DNA of 64,000 nt from Undaria pinnatifida (lineage: Eukaryota > Sar > Phaeophyceae > Laminariales > Alariaceae): the NCBI GenBank assembly GCA_012845835.1, contig JABAKD010000005.1, positions 4,245,655 through 4,309,654 on the forward strand, written 5' to 3'. The position numbers and the translations under genes are program-made. Position 1 is the stretch's first letter, and every line of letters begins with the position of its first letter. Positions 21,342 to 31,633 of this stretch are shown here, piece by piece. The notes below the pieces were generated by a model. It saw only the letters and a list, made by a program, of their open reading frames with translations. It searched no databases and was not told where the DNA came from.

Positions 21342-22983
21342 ATCACGCACGCATGACAATAATACAAAAACCGTTATATACAGCAGTTATTAATATTCAG
21401 GAGTTTGATAAGTTAGTTGAAGACGTCTCCCTCTCACGCTTCTCATTCCCATCTTTCTTGCAATTGTCTGGTGTACTGGCTTGCAAGTGACTTGCCCCCC
21501 TCGCGTTCGTTGCGGGTTGCATGTTGATGGTGACGAATGACCGAATCACCTCGCTTGCTGTACATGTAAATCTGTGTTGTAGTTTGTGACCGCCGCGCTC
21601 GTCTCTCTAGGAGACATCGTGGCACGGACGCTGCTTATGCTGGAAGTAGATGGGTAGAAATGCCAGTTTAATATATAAGGAACGCACACAAAGTCTGTGG
21701 TGCAGTCTTGGCTTCGGTATTTTTTACGAGTCACCACTAAGTGACCACACATTTTGTAGTCATTAACCGTTCCGCATGTTTTGTTTTCCTGCTGTATGTA
21801 GGCGACGGTTGAGTAGCAGCGGGAAAAAATAAAAATAAACAGAAATAAACAAGTAGACTAATCCAGATCGATGTGCACGACTTCTGAACGAAAGAATAGC
21901 ATGATGAGCAAGAATGAAACAAAATGCATCCTTCTGTGTAGGCCTGTGGTTGATCCTAGAACTCAAGTATAGAACACGAACCCAAAACAGTTGGAAGCCA
22001 GTCACAGCACTAGTATTCATACGCAGGTGTTGTATCTGGGTCACTTCACCTCAGAAGCAGGTACTGCTCGTCCTTTAGTCAATCACGTGGTTCCTGTATG
22101 TACGATAGCGTCATTTTTCACTTTTTTTTAGAATGTATTTGTGTTTGGATCAAAAGTGACGACAGGTGTTCCTGGTGTAGTTATGGCCCATAAGATCATA
22201 TTCGAGATTCAAACCATGCCGACAGATATGCTTAGAACATAATGCAACAGTTCGGTCGTGGTCCTTCATTTTCTTCAGATTTGTTTCGGCGCTTTGCCTT
22301 GCCATACGCAACATTCGCGCCAAAAAGGAGACCCCCGCACAATCTCGGGATGGTGCTGCACTCTGTCTTGTGTATACGACGAGATCGGCGACAAAGAGTA
22401 TTGGAAAGTGAGGTTCGACCGCGCTAATTCCGGGTCCTGCACTATCAATAAAAAGGGTAATGCGGTGCCACGACTGACTCTATTTCAGCATATATATGCC
22501 TGGTATATATACCTGGTATAGTCTAATGTGAATACCCTCTGGGTATGAATGAATTTCAGATTCTAGACCGTCCGGATGACTGTACGATGGTGTCACCTCA
22601 GCTTCATACAGACAACCATTAGGGGCCTTAGTCTTCTGGATATACACGAACAACCACGCCTGGCTCTCTATCTATCAGGTAAGTGAAGAGTGAAAAGTGA
22701 AATGCATAGTCTATTCATGACAGAAATAAATCGCGTATAACCATTTTACAGGGATCGGGTAGTTGGACCTAATCGTACTATCCGTAATACGACGGTCACA
22801 AACGACGAGACGAACGTAACACATTGAAATGCAGCAAGGTGATTTGGCTGTGCGATGCCAACACCAATAAAGAGCAAGCAGGCCAAAAACAAAATATACA
22901 AGCCAGTACACCTTGACTTGCAGTACCATGACGACTACCTGGTAGTTTGTACGAGTGCGCATATACATTCACGTATATGTGTA
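21342..22983. other. No gene seen
   Basis: About 1.6 kb without a supported gene. Overlapping frames at 22242-22521 have no recognisable domain. CCTGGTATATATACCTGGTATA at 22499-22520 is a short palindromic word of the type found near other TAGTCTA clusters. Confidence 0.35.
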
Positions 22984-23286
22984 TATTTGCACACTTCCCA
23001 CTTTCCAGCTTCTGGAAAAGCCGTGGTCACAGGTGTCGTCCCTTCTCCCCCCCGGTTCTTGCCTCCATTTTTATCGCGCATAGGGTTCAGCAATCCCACT
23101 GCTCGTCGATTTTTCACCGAGTGTTTCTAACAAAACGCTCTCGCGCTTTCCGCAAGTCAATTTGTGCGCAAGAAACATTCCCCACGAATTTATACCAGTA
23201 TGCACTCAGGGGGATTCGATCTCACGGAACTGACCTATACCAGGCTCGAGGATAACAACCTGATACGCCACCGGGGCGACCGGCTG
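22984..23286 (-). mobile_element. SINE-1, full-length copy on minus strand
   Basis: Same order as the copy at 21044: TTTCCAGCTTCTGGAAAAGC, CGCGCATAGGGTTCAGCAAT, CTCTCGCGCTTTCCGCAAGT, then the tRNA-like head with box B and box A in reverse. It ends at CACCGGGGCGACCGGCTG. The plus frames across it are repeat-derived. Confidence 0.85.
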
Positions 23287-23561
23287 CAAATATTTCGACG
23301 CGAGTTGTCAAGGAAAGAAGTACTGAATTCGTCTTGCGAAAAAAATGAAGGCACGTACCGTAGTGGGGAGGCGGGGGGGGTGGGGGGGGTATGTGACCCC
23401 GGATCTGAGTCAGTACCGGTAGGGAGTGCGAGAGCAGTGCAAGGAAAATAAATGAGACGAAAACAATAGTCTAGACCTATATTCATACATAAATACGAGT
23501 GTGCATAGACTATATGTGTGCATGAATAGTCTGTTTTATTAGACTATGTATTTTTATTTTC
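23287..23561. other. Spacer with G-run and TAGACTAT words
   Basis: Holds a G-rich run at 23363-23388 and AGACTATATGTG/AGTCTATGC words. No gene. Confidence 0.35.
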
Positions 23562-24237
23562 ATACATCTACTTTCCAGTCTCTGGACAAGCCGTAGTCAC
23601 AGGTGGTGTCGTCCCCGCCCCCCCCCCCCCCGGTTCTTGCCTTCAATTTTTGTCGCGCATAGGGTTCAGCAGTCCCACTGCTCGTCGAGTTTTCCTTGAG
23701 GCTCTCGCGCTTTCCGCAAGTCAATGTGTGTGTGTTGTCTTCACTTTAAACCGTTCAGTTTATGCAACGAACGACATCACTACGACACCCAGAGTCCGTG
23801 CCGATTCTTCATTCTAGAGAGATATTATACATTTCCCAGGCCACAGACTGCGAAACAGAGCAAACCGAACAGTCGCAATTCATCAAAGTAAAGCAAGTGA
23901 AGCGCTAGCGTACCGGGTACGATAACACAATAAAACAAGCCAGATCATTAAAAAAAAATAGAAAAAAAAGGAAAAAAATAAATAAAATAGAACAAGTAAA
24001 AAATAGAACAAAGCAAAACAAACGACAGCAGCAGGTGTTCTAAAACGTGCTGCAGAGGAACAGACACCTGTTGTTGCACGGACAAAACAGCACGACGTCG
24101 AGTCAAATTATAAGCGCGAGAAAAAATCCCCGACGAATTTATACGAGTAGTATGAACTCGGGGGGGGGCTCGATCGTACGAAACTGACCTATACGAGGCT
24201 CGAGGATAACCTGATACGCCCCCTGGGCGACCGGCTG
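23562..24237 (-). mobile_element. SINE-1 copy split by an insertion of about 370 bp
   Basis: The tail/body half lies at 23562-23737 (CTTTCCAGTCTCTGGACAAG to TCTCGCGCTTTCCGCAAGTC). The head half lies at 24108-24237 (CCCCGACGAATTTATACGAG to CCCTGGGCGACCGGCTG). The intervening 23738-24107 is unlike any other SINE copy: it contains an A-rich stretch at 23950-24030 and an inverted pair CAGGTGTTC/GACACCTG near 24032-24072. The inserted piece has no recognised family. Confidence 0.75.
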
Positions 24238-24527
24238 TATCCTTAGCTGATGCGTGTCATTCATCCGATCACTCGCGCAGGCACAAAGGTTTACCATGTG
24301 CAATCATAGAGGTTCATATTTTGAATGGTCTTCCCACTCGAGTCCTAGGTGAGCATGTTTCGAACCACTTGATCGCTCGACACTTGCGTCTTCATGGCCA
24401 AGACAGCAGGACTTTGAAGCCTTACCCTTGCTGTTGCTTCTTCCCCACTTGATATGAGGATCAGATCGTGGGTCTATGCGTCCAGCACACGCCCCCGGAG
24501 TGCACGAAGGACGGAGGCATCGACCGT
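24238..24527. other. Spacer, nothing recognised
   Basis: No gene or named repeat seen. Confidence 0.3.
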
Positions 24528-25000
24528 CGACTACGTAGCTCAGTGGGTAGTGCTATAGACTAGTCTATAACCAACAAAATACCAGGTATATGTTTGCTGC
24601 GAGTCCTTCAATTGACTCCCTCCAACTTCGTCACAGAGATCTCCGGAGCTCCCCCGTTGCCACTCACTACCACCGTAGTGCTCAGGAGCAAACTATCACA
24701 ACCATTCACTTCTCCAGCGCGCACGCTCGCAAAGACGTCATTTTCCCCTGTTTTTCTCCCCCGGAAAAAAAGCGGAAATATCAAGTCGGTGGGCTTCGAA
24801 CCCGCGACATATATTTTGTTAGTTACATAGCACTACCCTACGTAGCTCGGTGGGTGCGCTATGTAGCCAACAAAATATACGTTGTCGAGTTCGTGAACTG
24901 ATTCTCACCGACTTCTTTTCAGCGATCCATGACTACGTAGCTCAGTGGGTAGTCTAGTGCTATAGTCTACAACCAACACACAGGTTCAAGAACACAAACA
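24528..25000. mobile_element. SINE-2-like: three tRNA-like heads
   Basis: The word GACTACGTAGCTCAGTGGGTAG occurs at 24528 and 24931, and CTACGTAGCTCGGTGGGTGC at 24839; each contains a good box A (TAGCTCAGTGGG). At 24843 a degenerate box B (GAGTTCGTGAA) follows with its start 44 bp downstream, as in tRNA genes. On the minus strand of 24785-24840 a good box B (GGGTTCGAAGCC) belongs to a head-to-head partner with a damaged box A. No copy has pairable acceptor ends, so these are decayed tRNA-like elements. Confidence 0.6.
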
Positions 25001-25549
25001 AGTATGACGTTCGCCAAACCGAATCCCTCGTACATTTTTCGAAATCGCGCCCTCAGAGACGTAACACACCCATTCATACTCAACTACTGTTTCAAGCGTG
25101 ATGTTTGCTCATTTTCTCCCGCGTTGTCGAGTCAATATCATAGGTTTCTTTTGCTCTCCCCTCTCTAGCTGTTCTGCGTACCCTCTCTGCTCTTACGCCA
25201 TGAGTATTAATAATGGGTTTTGGAAAAGCTGTGCGTAATGACGCGTTACTGTAGGACGTACGTAAGTAGTAGTCAAAGTGCGAGCACCCTCTGGCATCCC
25301 CCTAAGCCAGCACAGTACTACTGCCAGTACAGTACACTACTGGCAGTACATACTGGAACAGGGCCCAGCCGTCCTAGTAGTTGGTCGATAAGTTGAACGG
25401 TTAGTCTATGGTGGCAACTAACCCTGTTTTCCGTTGTGTCGGAATTTTCCAAGTATTCGCTGTACACTGTCTCTTCTCTACCATAATCGTTTGATCTCAT
25501 CATCTGCAACACGGGGCGATGTTCCTTTTCTTATTCCTGTGCACCCAAC
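25001..25549. other. No gene; small palindrome
   Basis: No supported gene. CTACTGCCAGTACAGTAC and ACACTACTGGCAGTAC at 25317-25349 form an inverted pair. Confidence 0.35.
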
Positions 25550-26335
25550 ATAGGTGCGGGCAGCCCTATCGGAGCGACTACTGGCCGTTTCGTGTGACCA
25601 TTCCAAGTGTGTGGCAGAGCTTTTGCAAGGGCTTTTTCGTGCGTTGCGCACTTGCAGCTCATCTCTTCCCCCGCCCACAGGACATCGTTCATGACGGCCC
25701 AGCTTTACCACGATACGCAGGGGTCGATTCGAGCGACTTTCCACTGCGTCGATTTCCCAAAAGAGCACTGCTGTGCACACCCAATATTCCTATGACAAAT
25801 TGACACCCGATGGTCTCAAGAACCTTTTCGCTGTGGCGCGAATTCTGACCCACGCAGGCAAATACGGCGTCAAATAATTAGGCGATCGCCTCAGCGCCTC
25901 CGTATGGCTCGAGGAAGTCTACTCCAAGCGGCGCGAGTGGGAGGAGGTTTCTCGGCAGTTGGATGAGAGTCTTGATAATATGAACACTCGTTCCTGGCGG
26001 GATGGGGGGCCGGAAGGGGGAGATGAAGGGAACGGTGACGTGCGGAAGATAGTGCTCGAGTTGGGCTGGGATGGGGGACGCAGGAAGGCAACAATCATCT
26101 CGCAGGAGCACAGAGATGTTTCGGACGTGACGCAGGTCACACTCGAACAATCGGAGACCGCGGACGTCACGTTGCTCTTGCCATTTGGGTAAGTTGGGGA
26201 GTACAAGTCCCTGTTATATATCCATGTTGCAGTGTCATTGGTTGCTTGCCCCCGGCACCTCTCTGTGTTGTTACTCTCCCAAATATCTGGCACGTGCGCG
26301 CTGTCCGCAAAACCAATCGTGTCGCTCGAACTGTC
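25550..26335 (+). pseudogene. Coding-like fragment cluster, family unknown, broken by stops
   Basis: One plus frame gives several protein-like stretches. Segment 25552-25689 follows a TAG stop or acceptor and reads VRAALSERLLAVSCDHSK and onward. Segment 25740-25869 includes YDKLTPDGLKNLFAVARILT and ends at an in-frame TAA. Segment 25873-26188 includes SVWLEEVYSKRREWEEVSRQ and ends at a perfect GTAAGT donor. A GTAAGT...TTGCAG interval of only 44 nt (26189-26232) then joins in frame to a protein-like stretch (LPNIWHVRAVRKTNRVARTV) that stops at about 26335. GC-rich third positions support real coding history. The stop codons, and the change of best frame near 25690-25740, suggest a decayed gene or missed exons. 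I do not recognise the family. Confidence 0.4.
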
Positions 26336-26786
26336 ACCACGATTAGCCTCTGAGTGGGGAACCACGAGTTGCGCAGGTGTCATCGTGCCTCTTTTTGCTT
26401 GTTACACGCGCGCTATTACGTACGATATTCCTCGTGATACCCAACTTTTCCCTCGTCACTAACCGCACTCTCCCCACCGCGTCAAATCTTGAATTAGTAA
26501 AGACTGCGGGAGGTTTGCCGGGCGTTCGACTGCCAGGCGACCCCGTCGTGCATGATGTGCCTGAAGAAATCAGCTGGGCGACGAGAAGGCGGCTGTTGCC
26601 CCCCAGTACTACCCGCAACAGACCCCGCTATGGGAAGTTCTGACGGCGGTAGCGCTGACCAGGAGCTGGAGATGAGCGATGCAGGGTCCACTGTCCATCC
26701 GCAGTACATTGAGGTCCATCCGCAGTACATTGAGGCTCAACAGTCGCGCACATGTGGTTGATCGTCGACACGATCTTCAATTGTAG
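26336..26786. other. Coding-like scraps, no firm frame
   Basis: Two plus frames overlap at 26377-26643 and 26552-26761. The second ends in a direct 24-bp duplication giving VHPQYIEVHPQYIEAQQS. Neither has a recognised domain. They probably belong to the same decayed region as the flanking fragments. Confidence 0.3.
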
Positions 26787-27132
26787 ATGAATCTATCGAG
26801 TCAGCGATCAACATTGTCACTTGCTGCCCACGGTTCGTTGCTTGCTTCATGCCAGGTACACAAGGCGTCCGCGGTACGAATCTTCACTGGGCTGCATTTC
26901 GGCACCTCATCACGCGATCGAGTCATACGTGTGGAGGGAATGACGCCAGCAAGTGGATCTGTTTCGCCCCTTTTCCCCGCTGATATTGACAACCCCCGAC
27001 CATAGTTGCAGGCGGGCGACCCCTTTGCCACGCTCATCACCCTGCCTTCGGAACGCGACCAACCCGCCACCAACACTCTTGCGATTTGGTCGGCATGTGC
27101 TCCACCGATCACGGACAATCGGGTAGGACGGC
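26787..27132 (+). pseudogene. Coding-like fragment, family unknown
   Basis: Two protein-like pieces on plus are separated by a TAG stop or a very short gap near 27003. The first contains VRIFTGLHFGTSSRDRVIRV (26787-27005). The second contains AGDPFATLITLPSERDQPAT and ends at a TAG near 27145. A TTGCAG acceptor-like word at 27005-27010 sits just before the second piece. I cannot name the product. It may be a continuation of the 25550 fragment. Confidence 0.35.
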
Positions 27133-27225
27133 TCGGGGACAGGTAGTACAGGGACGCGCGTTGTGAACCTGATCGCAGTAGCTGAATCGTCTTTCGAGTG
27201 GGAGTAATGAAAACTGGATTCTCAT

Positions 27226-27600
27226 GTGTATACGTGCCCTCTCAAGCTTGCAATGGGCTTCGACCCAGAGATTGGCGTGAACGCAACTTATGTCTTCAAC
27301 TTGGCTGAATTGACGATCTTGAGGGATGTGCTTGTAACGACCATGGCGGACGTCAAGAATTGGTCATCAACTCCTGTCATGCGTCATACTCCTTCCGCTG
27401 GTACCTCTCCTCTTCCTGTGCATGCCGACCTCAACTACGTTTTCGGTGAACCTGAGGCATCGGAGCCAGGGGCGGCGTCGTGTCCTCGGGGGAAGGTTGA
27501 TTGTTCCAAGGACTCCTCACATATTGGTTTGAGCAAACTTTGCCTGCATGTGGGAGGGAATATCCTCGAGGACGAGGTACGGCATGTATACAAGCACTAG
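27226..27600 (+). pseudogene. 124-codon open frame, family unknown
   Basis: A plus frame with GC-biased third positions. It includes MGFDPEIGVNATYVFNLAEL and LHVGGNILEDEVRHVYKH at its end, stopping at a TAG. No signal peptide, membrane segment or domain is recognised. Its position between two other coding-like pieces on the same strand suggests an exon or relic of the same locus. It could also be an independent short gene, since the frame itself is intact. Confidence 0.3.
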
Positions 27601-27779
27601 TTGTAGGTCATGGTCCTTAGTCGTTGTTATTTATGTGTGGGGTACTGTATCTGCCGTCACTGCAAAGGTGAAGATGCTTTTTTTCTTTAGTCGATTGTCA
27701 AAGCTACTAGGCTACTATTCACAACATGGATTTCCTCGAACTCATGTAAATATGTTACATTTAGCCCCGCTATTCGCCC

Positions 27780-28032
27780 GGGCTTCAACCCTTTTTCCGC
27801 AGGACTTGCAAGGTTGTTGCTCCTGTGGCGGGAAGAGCTGAAAAACATGGGCGAACCACTACCCGACGGGCAAGAAAGCACCGCAGGTTCATTCGAAGTG
27901 CATTGTCGCTCCGAAGGTCGAAGGGGGGAGGTCCGCGTTACTGCCTTGTTCAAAAGTTGGCGTCGAAGTATAGCGCAAGTGCACCATGCACGAACGTCCC
28001 CACCTGCAGTGTTTTTACTATGAGCCCGCTCG
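27780..28032 (+). pseudogene. Coding-like fragment, frameshifted relative to the acidic ORF
   Basis: In the frame of the downstream acidic ORF, 27814-28023 reads LLLWREELKNMGEPLPDGQE and onward, then meets a TGA. A second frame from 27986 reads FYYEPARWVWNHGMAHHVRS and onward to 28172. Both look like protein, which suggests one or more frameshifts in an old gene across 27780-28200. Family unknown. Confidence 0.35.
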
Positions 28033-28899
28033 ATGGGTATGGAATCACGGCATGGCACACCATGTGCGAAGTCTCCACGGCGCCGAGTCTTTGATGAGGC
28101 CAGGAGTACCCGATGTTGCGAGATGGATGGCCACGTACAAGGTGGGCATGGGGGGAAACCAATGCCGTGCTTGAGATGCTGCGCGCTGCGTCCTCGAGGA
28201 AGCGGCACGCAGCTGGAACAGTCCGCGTGGCGCTTACACCGCAGAGGAAGGCAAACGGACGTGTTCGTCGTGATAACCCTTCGAAGGGTGGAAACGAGCT
28301 CACTGTCCGAGGTTTCTGGAGGATCCAGCATTGACGACGACGTGTTCGTCGTGATAACCCTTCGAAGGGTGGAAACGAGCTCACTGTCCGAGGTTTCTGG
28401 AGGATCCAGCATTGACGACGACGAGGGCGGCGGCGAAGACAAGGACGAGGAGGACGATCGGGCGGATGAGGAGGATGGGGAGGACGGTAAGGATGACGAG
28501 GACGAAGAGGACCGCGACGACGATGAGGACGACGGGAAGGACGGGGAACAAGACGAGGGCGGCGGCGAAGTCAAGGACGAGGTGGACGACAAGGACAGGG
28601 AGGATGAGGAGGACTGGGAGGATGACGAGGACGAGGAGGACAAGGACGAGGATGAAGAGGACAACAACGCCGACCACGGAAACGTAGCAACGGATGGCAG
28701 TGAAAGGGGCCGGAAGAACGAGGAAGGCTTTCGGTTGAGCTCCGCAAACAATGGGCAAGATGGAAAAATCAGTCGCGAGTTGTCCCCAAACGTCGCTGAG
28801 AATGACCGCGATATCAGTAGTGGAGTAGATGATGTTGGATCGGCTGCGCGGGTCAGCAGCAGGGGGCGGGTGCGCACGAAGAAAGGCGTTTCGATTTAG
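28033..28899 (+). CDS. Acidic Asp/Glu-rich hypothetical protein, possibly the 3' end of a decayed gene
   Basis: A 288-codon plus frame. Residues 1-75 are basic and Cys/Arg-rich. Residues about 76-129 are an exact 27-residue tandem duplication (VFVVITLRRVETSSLSEVSG and so on). Residues about 131-216 are an almost pure Asp/Glu tract, and the tail ends with Ser/Arg/Lys (RVSSRGRVRTKKGVSI). Acidic tracts of this kind are common in nuclear and chromatin-associated proteins, but that is only a composition argument. The first 75 residues compete with two other protein-like frames, so the true start or exon boundary is uncertain. The 396-codon frame on the opposite strand is a Ser-rich mirror of the acidic tract. 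Confidence 0.35.
   Translation: MGMESRHGTPCAKSPRRRVFDEARSTRCCEMDGHVQGGHGGKPMPCLRCCALRPRGSGTQLEQSAWRLHRRGRQTDVFVVITLRRVETSSLSEVSGGSSIDDDVFVVITLRRVETSSLSEVSGGSSIDDDEGGGEDKDEEDDRADEEDGEDGKDDEDEEDRDDDEDDGKDGEQDEGGGEVKDEVDDKDREDEEDWEDDEDEEDKDEDEEDNNADHGNVATDGSERGRKNEEGFRLSSANNGQDGKISRELSPNVAENDRDISSGVDDVGSAARVSSRGRVRTKKGVSI
28258..28422. repeat. Exact 81-bp tandem duplication
   Basis: The 81 bp starting GTGTTCGTCGTGATAACCCT at 28261 are repeated without any visible change from 28342. The period is a multiple of three, so the acidic frame is kept. Perfect identity points to a recent event or to selection on the unit. Confidence 0.95.
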
Positions 28900-29149
28900 T
28901 GGAGTGAATCGCGTGGTGAAAACTACTGTGGCAAACGGCGCGGCGAAGGACGTAAACCCTGGTGGGAGGAACGAAGCTTAATGATGAGGGGCGTGGAGTT
29001 TTCTATTAATAGTGCGCTATTTTCTTTCTTTGGCACATTGTACAGGGTAGCCGACCTTGGGTGGATCAAAACGTAGGTTCTTGCCTTTCTCGGCAGAAAG
29101 CTTGCAGATCGATAGATACCAGACCGGGTCATCCACACCTGTGTATGCC
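28900..29149. other. Spacer downstream of the acidic ORF
   Basis: No feature recognised. Confidence 0.3.
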
Positions 29150-29470
29150 CTGGCAACGACAATCCAACCGGGAAACCAACCATTGTCGGCGCCTGATATC
29201 GTTGACACCTCGTGTGCTGTCTGCGTTCGTATATGTCCTGTACGCCAATTGCCGCCGTCGAAAAAGTATAATGTGTCGTATATACGAGGGATGTGATGTA
29301 GTGTTACGTTGTTTGCCTCGATGTGAGGGTAGGCCTCTTCGGCACGATTGTCACACTAACCGTAGCACTAGTCTAACCATAAAAAAACAGAAAATGTGGT
29401 GATTTTGTTTTTGAGGGCCCGTTGGGGGGGAGGGGTTGGTTAGGTGTATGCTATCCGAGTCTCCGGGCGT
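29150..29470 (+). repeat. Dispersed repeat, copy 1 (partner at 30195)
   Basis: Shares an ordered series with 30195-30560: CCATTGTCGGCGCCTGATATCGT against CCATTGACGGCGTCTGATGTCGT, then GACACCTCGT, CCTGTAC, GGGATGTGA, GATTGTCACACTAACC against GATTGCCACACTTAACC, and GTGTATGCTATC against GTGCATGCTATC. Identity looks moderate. Class unknown. Confidence 0.65.
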
Positions 29471-30194
29471 CCTCGCGACCCCACGTCGAACTATTATTAT
29501 TCAGCTTCAAGCCTTGGGGGGGGTACCTGAAACCTCAAACGGCGTACTAAATTCTACATAAAAATCGAACACAGGTGACAGCAGAGAGCCCCCCCCCCCC
29601 CCACCCTGCTAGACATAAGGCCTTCCATCGTGCTATAATATTACTGAGAGACGACCTGTAGGTCACAGCTACGTAGTGACGACGACTTCAGCCGTAGTGG
29701 GTGGTACAAAGCGGCTATGAGCTCGCTCCTAGGGGAATCAGGAGGCCCCCAGGAGTCGTGGGATCGGCAAGTTTCATGGCGCGGCGCGCCGACAACTGTT
29801 TACTGTAGCTGCGTGGTAAAGCCTTGACACCACATATCCTGTAGTATTATACCCTATCTGGTACCTAGTATCCAGTATCATACCCGTACATACATGTGGT
29901 ACGTGTGGTACCATGTGGTACCACGCGGGTATCACCAGCACCTTTTTACCCTTGCCTTGCCGCCGAGTTGCAGCACAATCCTTGCTCGCACAGGCGAATC
30001 TTGACACTACTGTAGCAGTAGTAGAAGCTCTTCCCGCAGCTGCTACAGCAGCAGCAGTCGAACACTACGAGCCGTTGCTTTGCGTGTGTTAACGCGTTGC
30101 CGCTGGGGGGACTTCGGTGCCCCCTGTTTCGACGACGCGCTTATTCATAGCTAAACCCTCTTACTGCGGTACTGCTGTGCAGCACCCGTGCGAT
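29471..30194. other. No gene; GGTACC palindromes
   Basis: No supported gene. TGTGGTACCATGTGGTACCA near 29910-29932 is a double palindrome. A C-run at 29588-29603 and GCAGCAGCAG-type runs at 30008-30060 are low complexity. Confidence 0.35.
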
Positions 30195-30560
30195 CATGGT
30201 ATGGCACTCGACTGTCTCAGGACCAAATCCATTGACGGCGTCTGATGTCGTGGACACCTCGTCTGCTACCAGCCTTTGTATGTACATACCCTGTACACCA
30301 CTACTACTGCTGTCGACACCACTGCCCGAAAAAATGCAATTCCGAAAAAATGGGATATGTCGTACGACATACGGGGGATGTGAGATGTGATGTTGCATTG
30401 CTTGCCTTGTGGTTTGAGGCTACGCTTCTTTGGAAAGATTGCCACACTTAACCATGACAAAAAAAACATTGTGGGGGGAAACACATGGAGGGTGTAGTCA
30501 GGTAGGTGCATGCTATCTCAGCGTCTTCGGGATGACATTGCAGAGTGGAACCCGCGGCTC
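30195..30560 (+). repeat. Dispersed repeat, copy 2 (partner at 29150)
   Basis: Second copy of the unclassified repeat described at 29150, about 1.05 kb downstream in the same orientation. It carries extra TACTACTGCTGTCGACACC sequence in its centre. Confidence 0.65.
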
Positions 30561-30724
30561 TAAACCCTTGGCAGCATGTTTTTTCTTTTTTCGACATACG
30601 CCTGTGTGTTCTGAATGTTTAGCTTGTAGCCCGCACGTCAAAATACTTGTACACCTCGGTCGAGCACAACCTGTGTTCGTGCCGATGAACGCAATTATAT
30701 GTACGGTATGGGGAGTCACCGCTA
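30561..30724. other. Spacer
   Basis: Nothing recognised. Confidence 0.3.
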
Positions 30725-30981
30725 TTTTTAAGTAGGGGCTTTTTTCTTTCAGTGTGAGTGGTTGGGGTCACTCGCGCGAGTGACTCCCCTGTTACTTTGC
30801 GGTTTTCAGCTTGCTGTGTGCTGCTGCTATCATCTGACGTTTCATGAACCGCCAACGGAATGGTAGGCTACGCTGTGGCAATTGTAATCGCCCAAAGAGT
30901 TTTCGTCCGTGAGGTGCAGAGTCATTCGTGCGAGTGGTGGAAACCCGGCAGTAGAAAATGGGGGTACCGCCCCTACCTTAC
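30725..30981. mobile_element. Family C MITE, copy 3
   Basis: Carries GGGGTCACTCGCGCGAGTGA at 30764, TTACTTTGCGGTTTTCAGC, CGTCCGTGAGGTGCAGAGTC, a second degenerate palindrome at about 30924 and a right end GGGGTACCGCCCCTACC. The right end runs directly into a family D element. Confidence 0.75.
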
Positions 30982-31072
30982 TCAACCCCTTTAGAGCCCC
31001 CGAACCCCTCCCTATACTAAATCCAAGTAATTTTGTCCCCTAAAACGGGTTTCCAGTTGTAAAGGGGTTAAG
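30982..31072. mobile_element. Family D 91-bp element, copy 2
   Basis: Ends CAACCCCTTTA and TAAAGGGGTTAAG are inverted repeats. The interior (GAGCCCCCGAACCCC, ATCCAAGTAATTTTGTCCCC, AAACGGGTTTCCAGTTG) is nearly identical to the copy at 50719-50809. The high identity over 90 bp suggests recent spread or conversion. Confidence 0.8.
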
Positions 31073-31633
31073 TCCGGTACACCTCCCCCCTGGGATAGAC
31101 AAAGCGCTCACCGACCACAAGGCGGACATACACATCCCACATACAGCAAAAAAAGTAAAGAAAATAAAACTATGGCGTAAAACAACGAACGCGAGGACTA
31201 CGCAAACAAGCCGAACAGACATCGTTGATTGCAGGGGGTGCAGTGTGCAGGGGACACACACCAAAGAGAGAAAACGACACCACACTCGCCAACATGTATA
31301 TGTCGGAATGGGACCACAAACTGCGGGTTGTGGGTTTTGGGATGCATGTCTGGATACAGCGGTGAGTGTGTGTTCTTCGCACAAAACAGATGTTTCCACC
31401 CATCTACATCGAGCACAACCAGTGTTCGTACGGTCGCCTCCCCTCTGAGATGGAGCAAACGAGCTCTCTCCGTGGTCACAAACTACTAGACTAGACTACA
31501 TACATGGCAAAAAACGGGATATCACACCCAACACAACAACACGACACGCAAAAAATATTGCAAAAATACGGCGAGGTGAGTTGGCCGTGCATTTTTTTTT
31601 TTTTTTTGTTGGTATATCGGTAGTAAGAGCTAT
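31073..31633. other. No gene seen
   Basis: No supported gene. Overlapping frames on both strands at 31040-31489 have no recognised domain. A T-run of about 18 lies at 31591-31608. Confidence 0.35.

Noticed and set aside
24836-24910. Functional tRNA gene with TAGCTCGGTGGG box A
   Set aside because: Box B is degenerate and the expected acceptor stem cannot pair.
27687-28877. 396-codon minus-strand open frame
   Set aside because: It is a Ser-rich mirror of the Asp/Glu codon tract on the plus strand. Its composition is explained by the GAC/GAG/GAT repeats and it has no domain.
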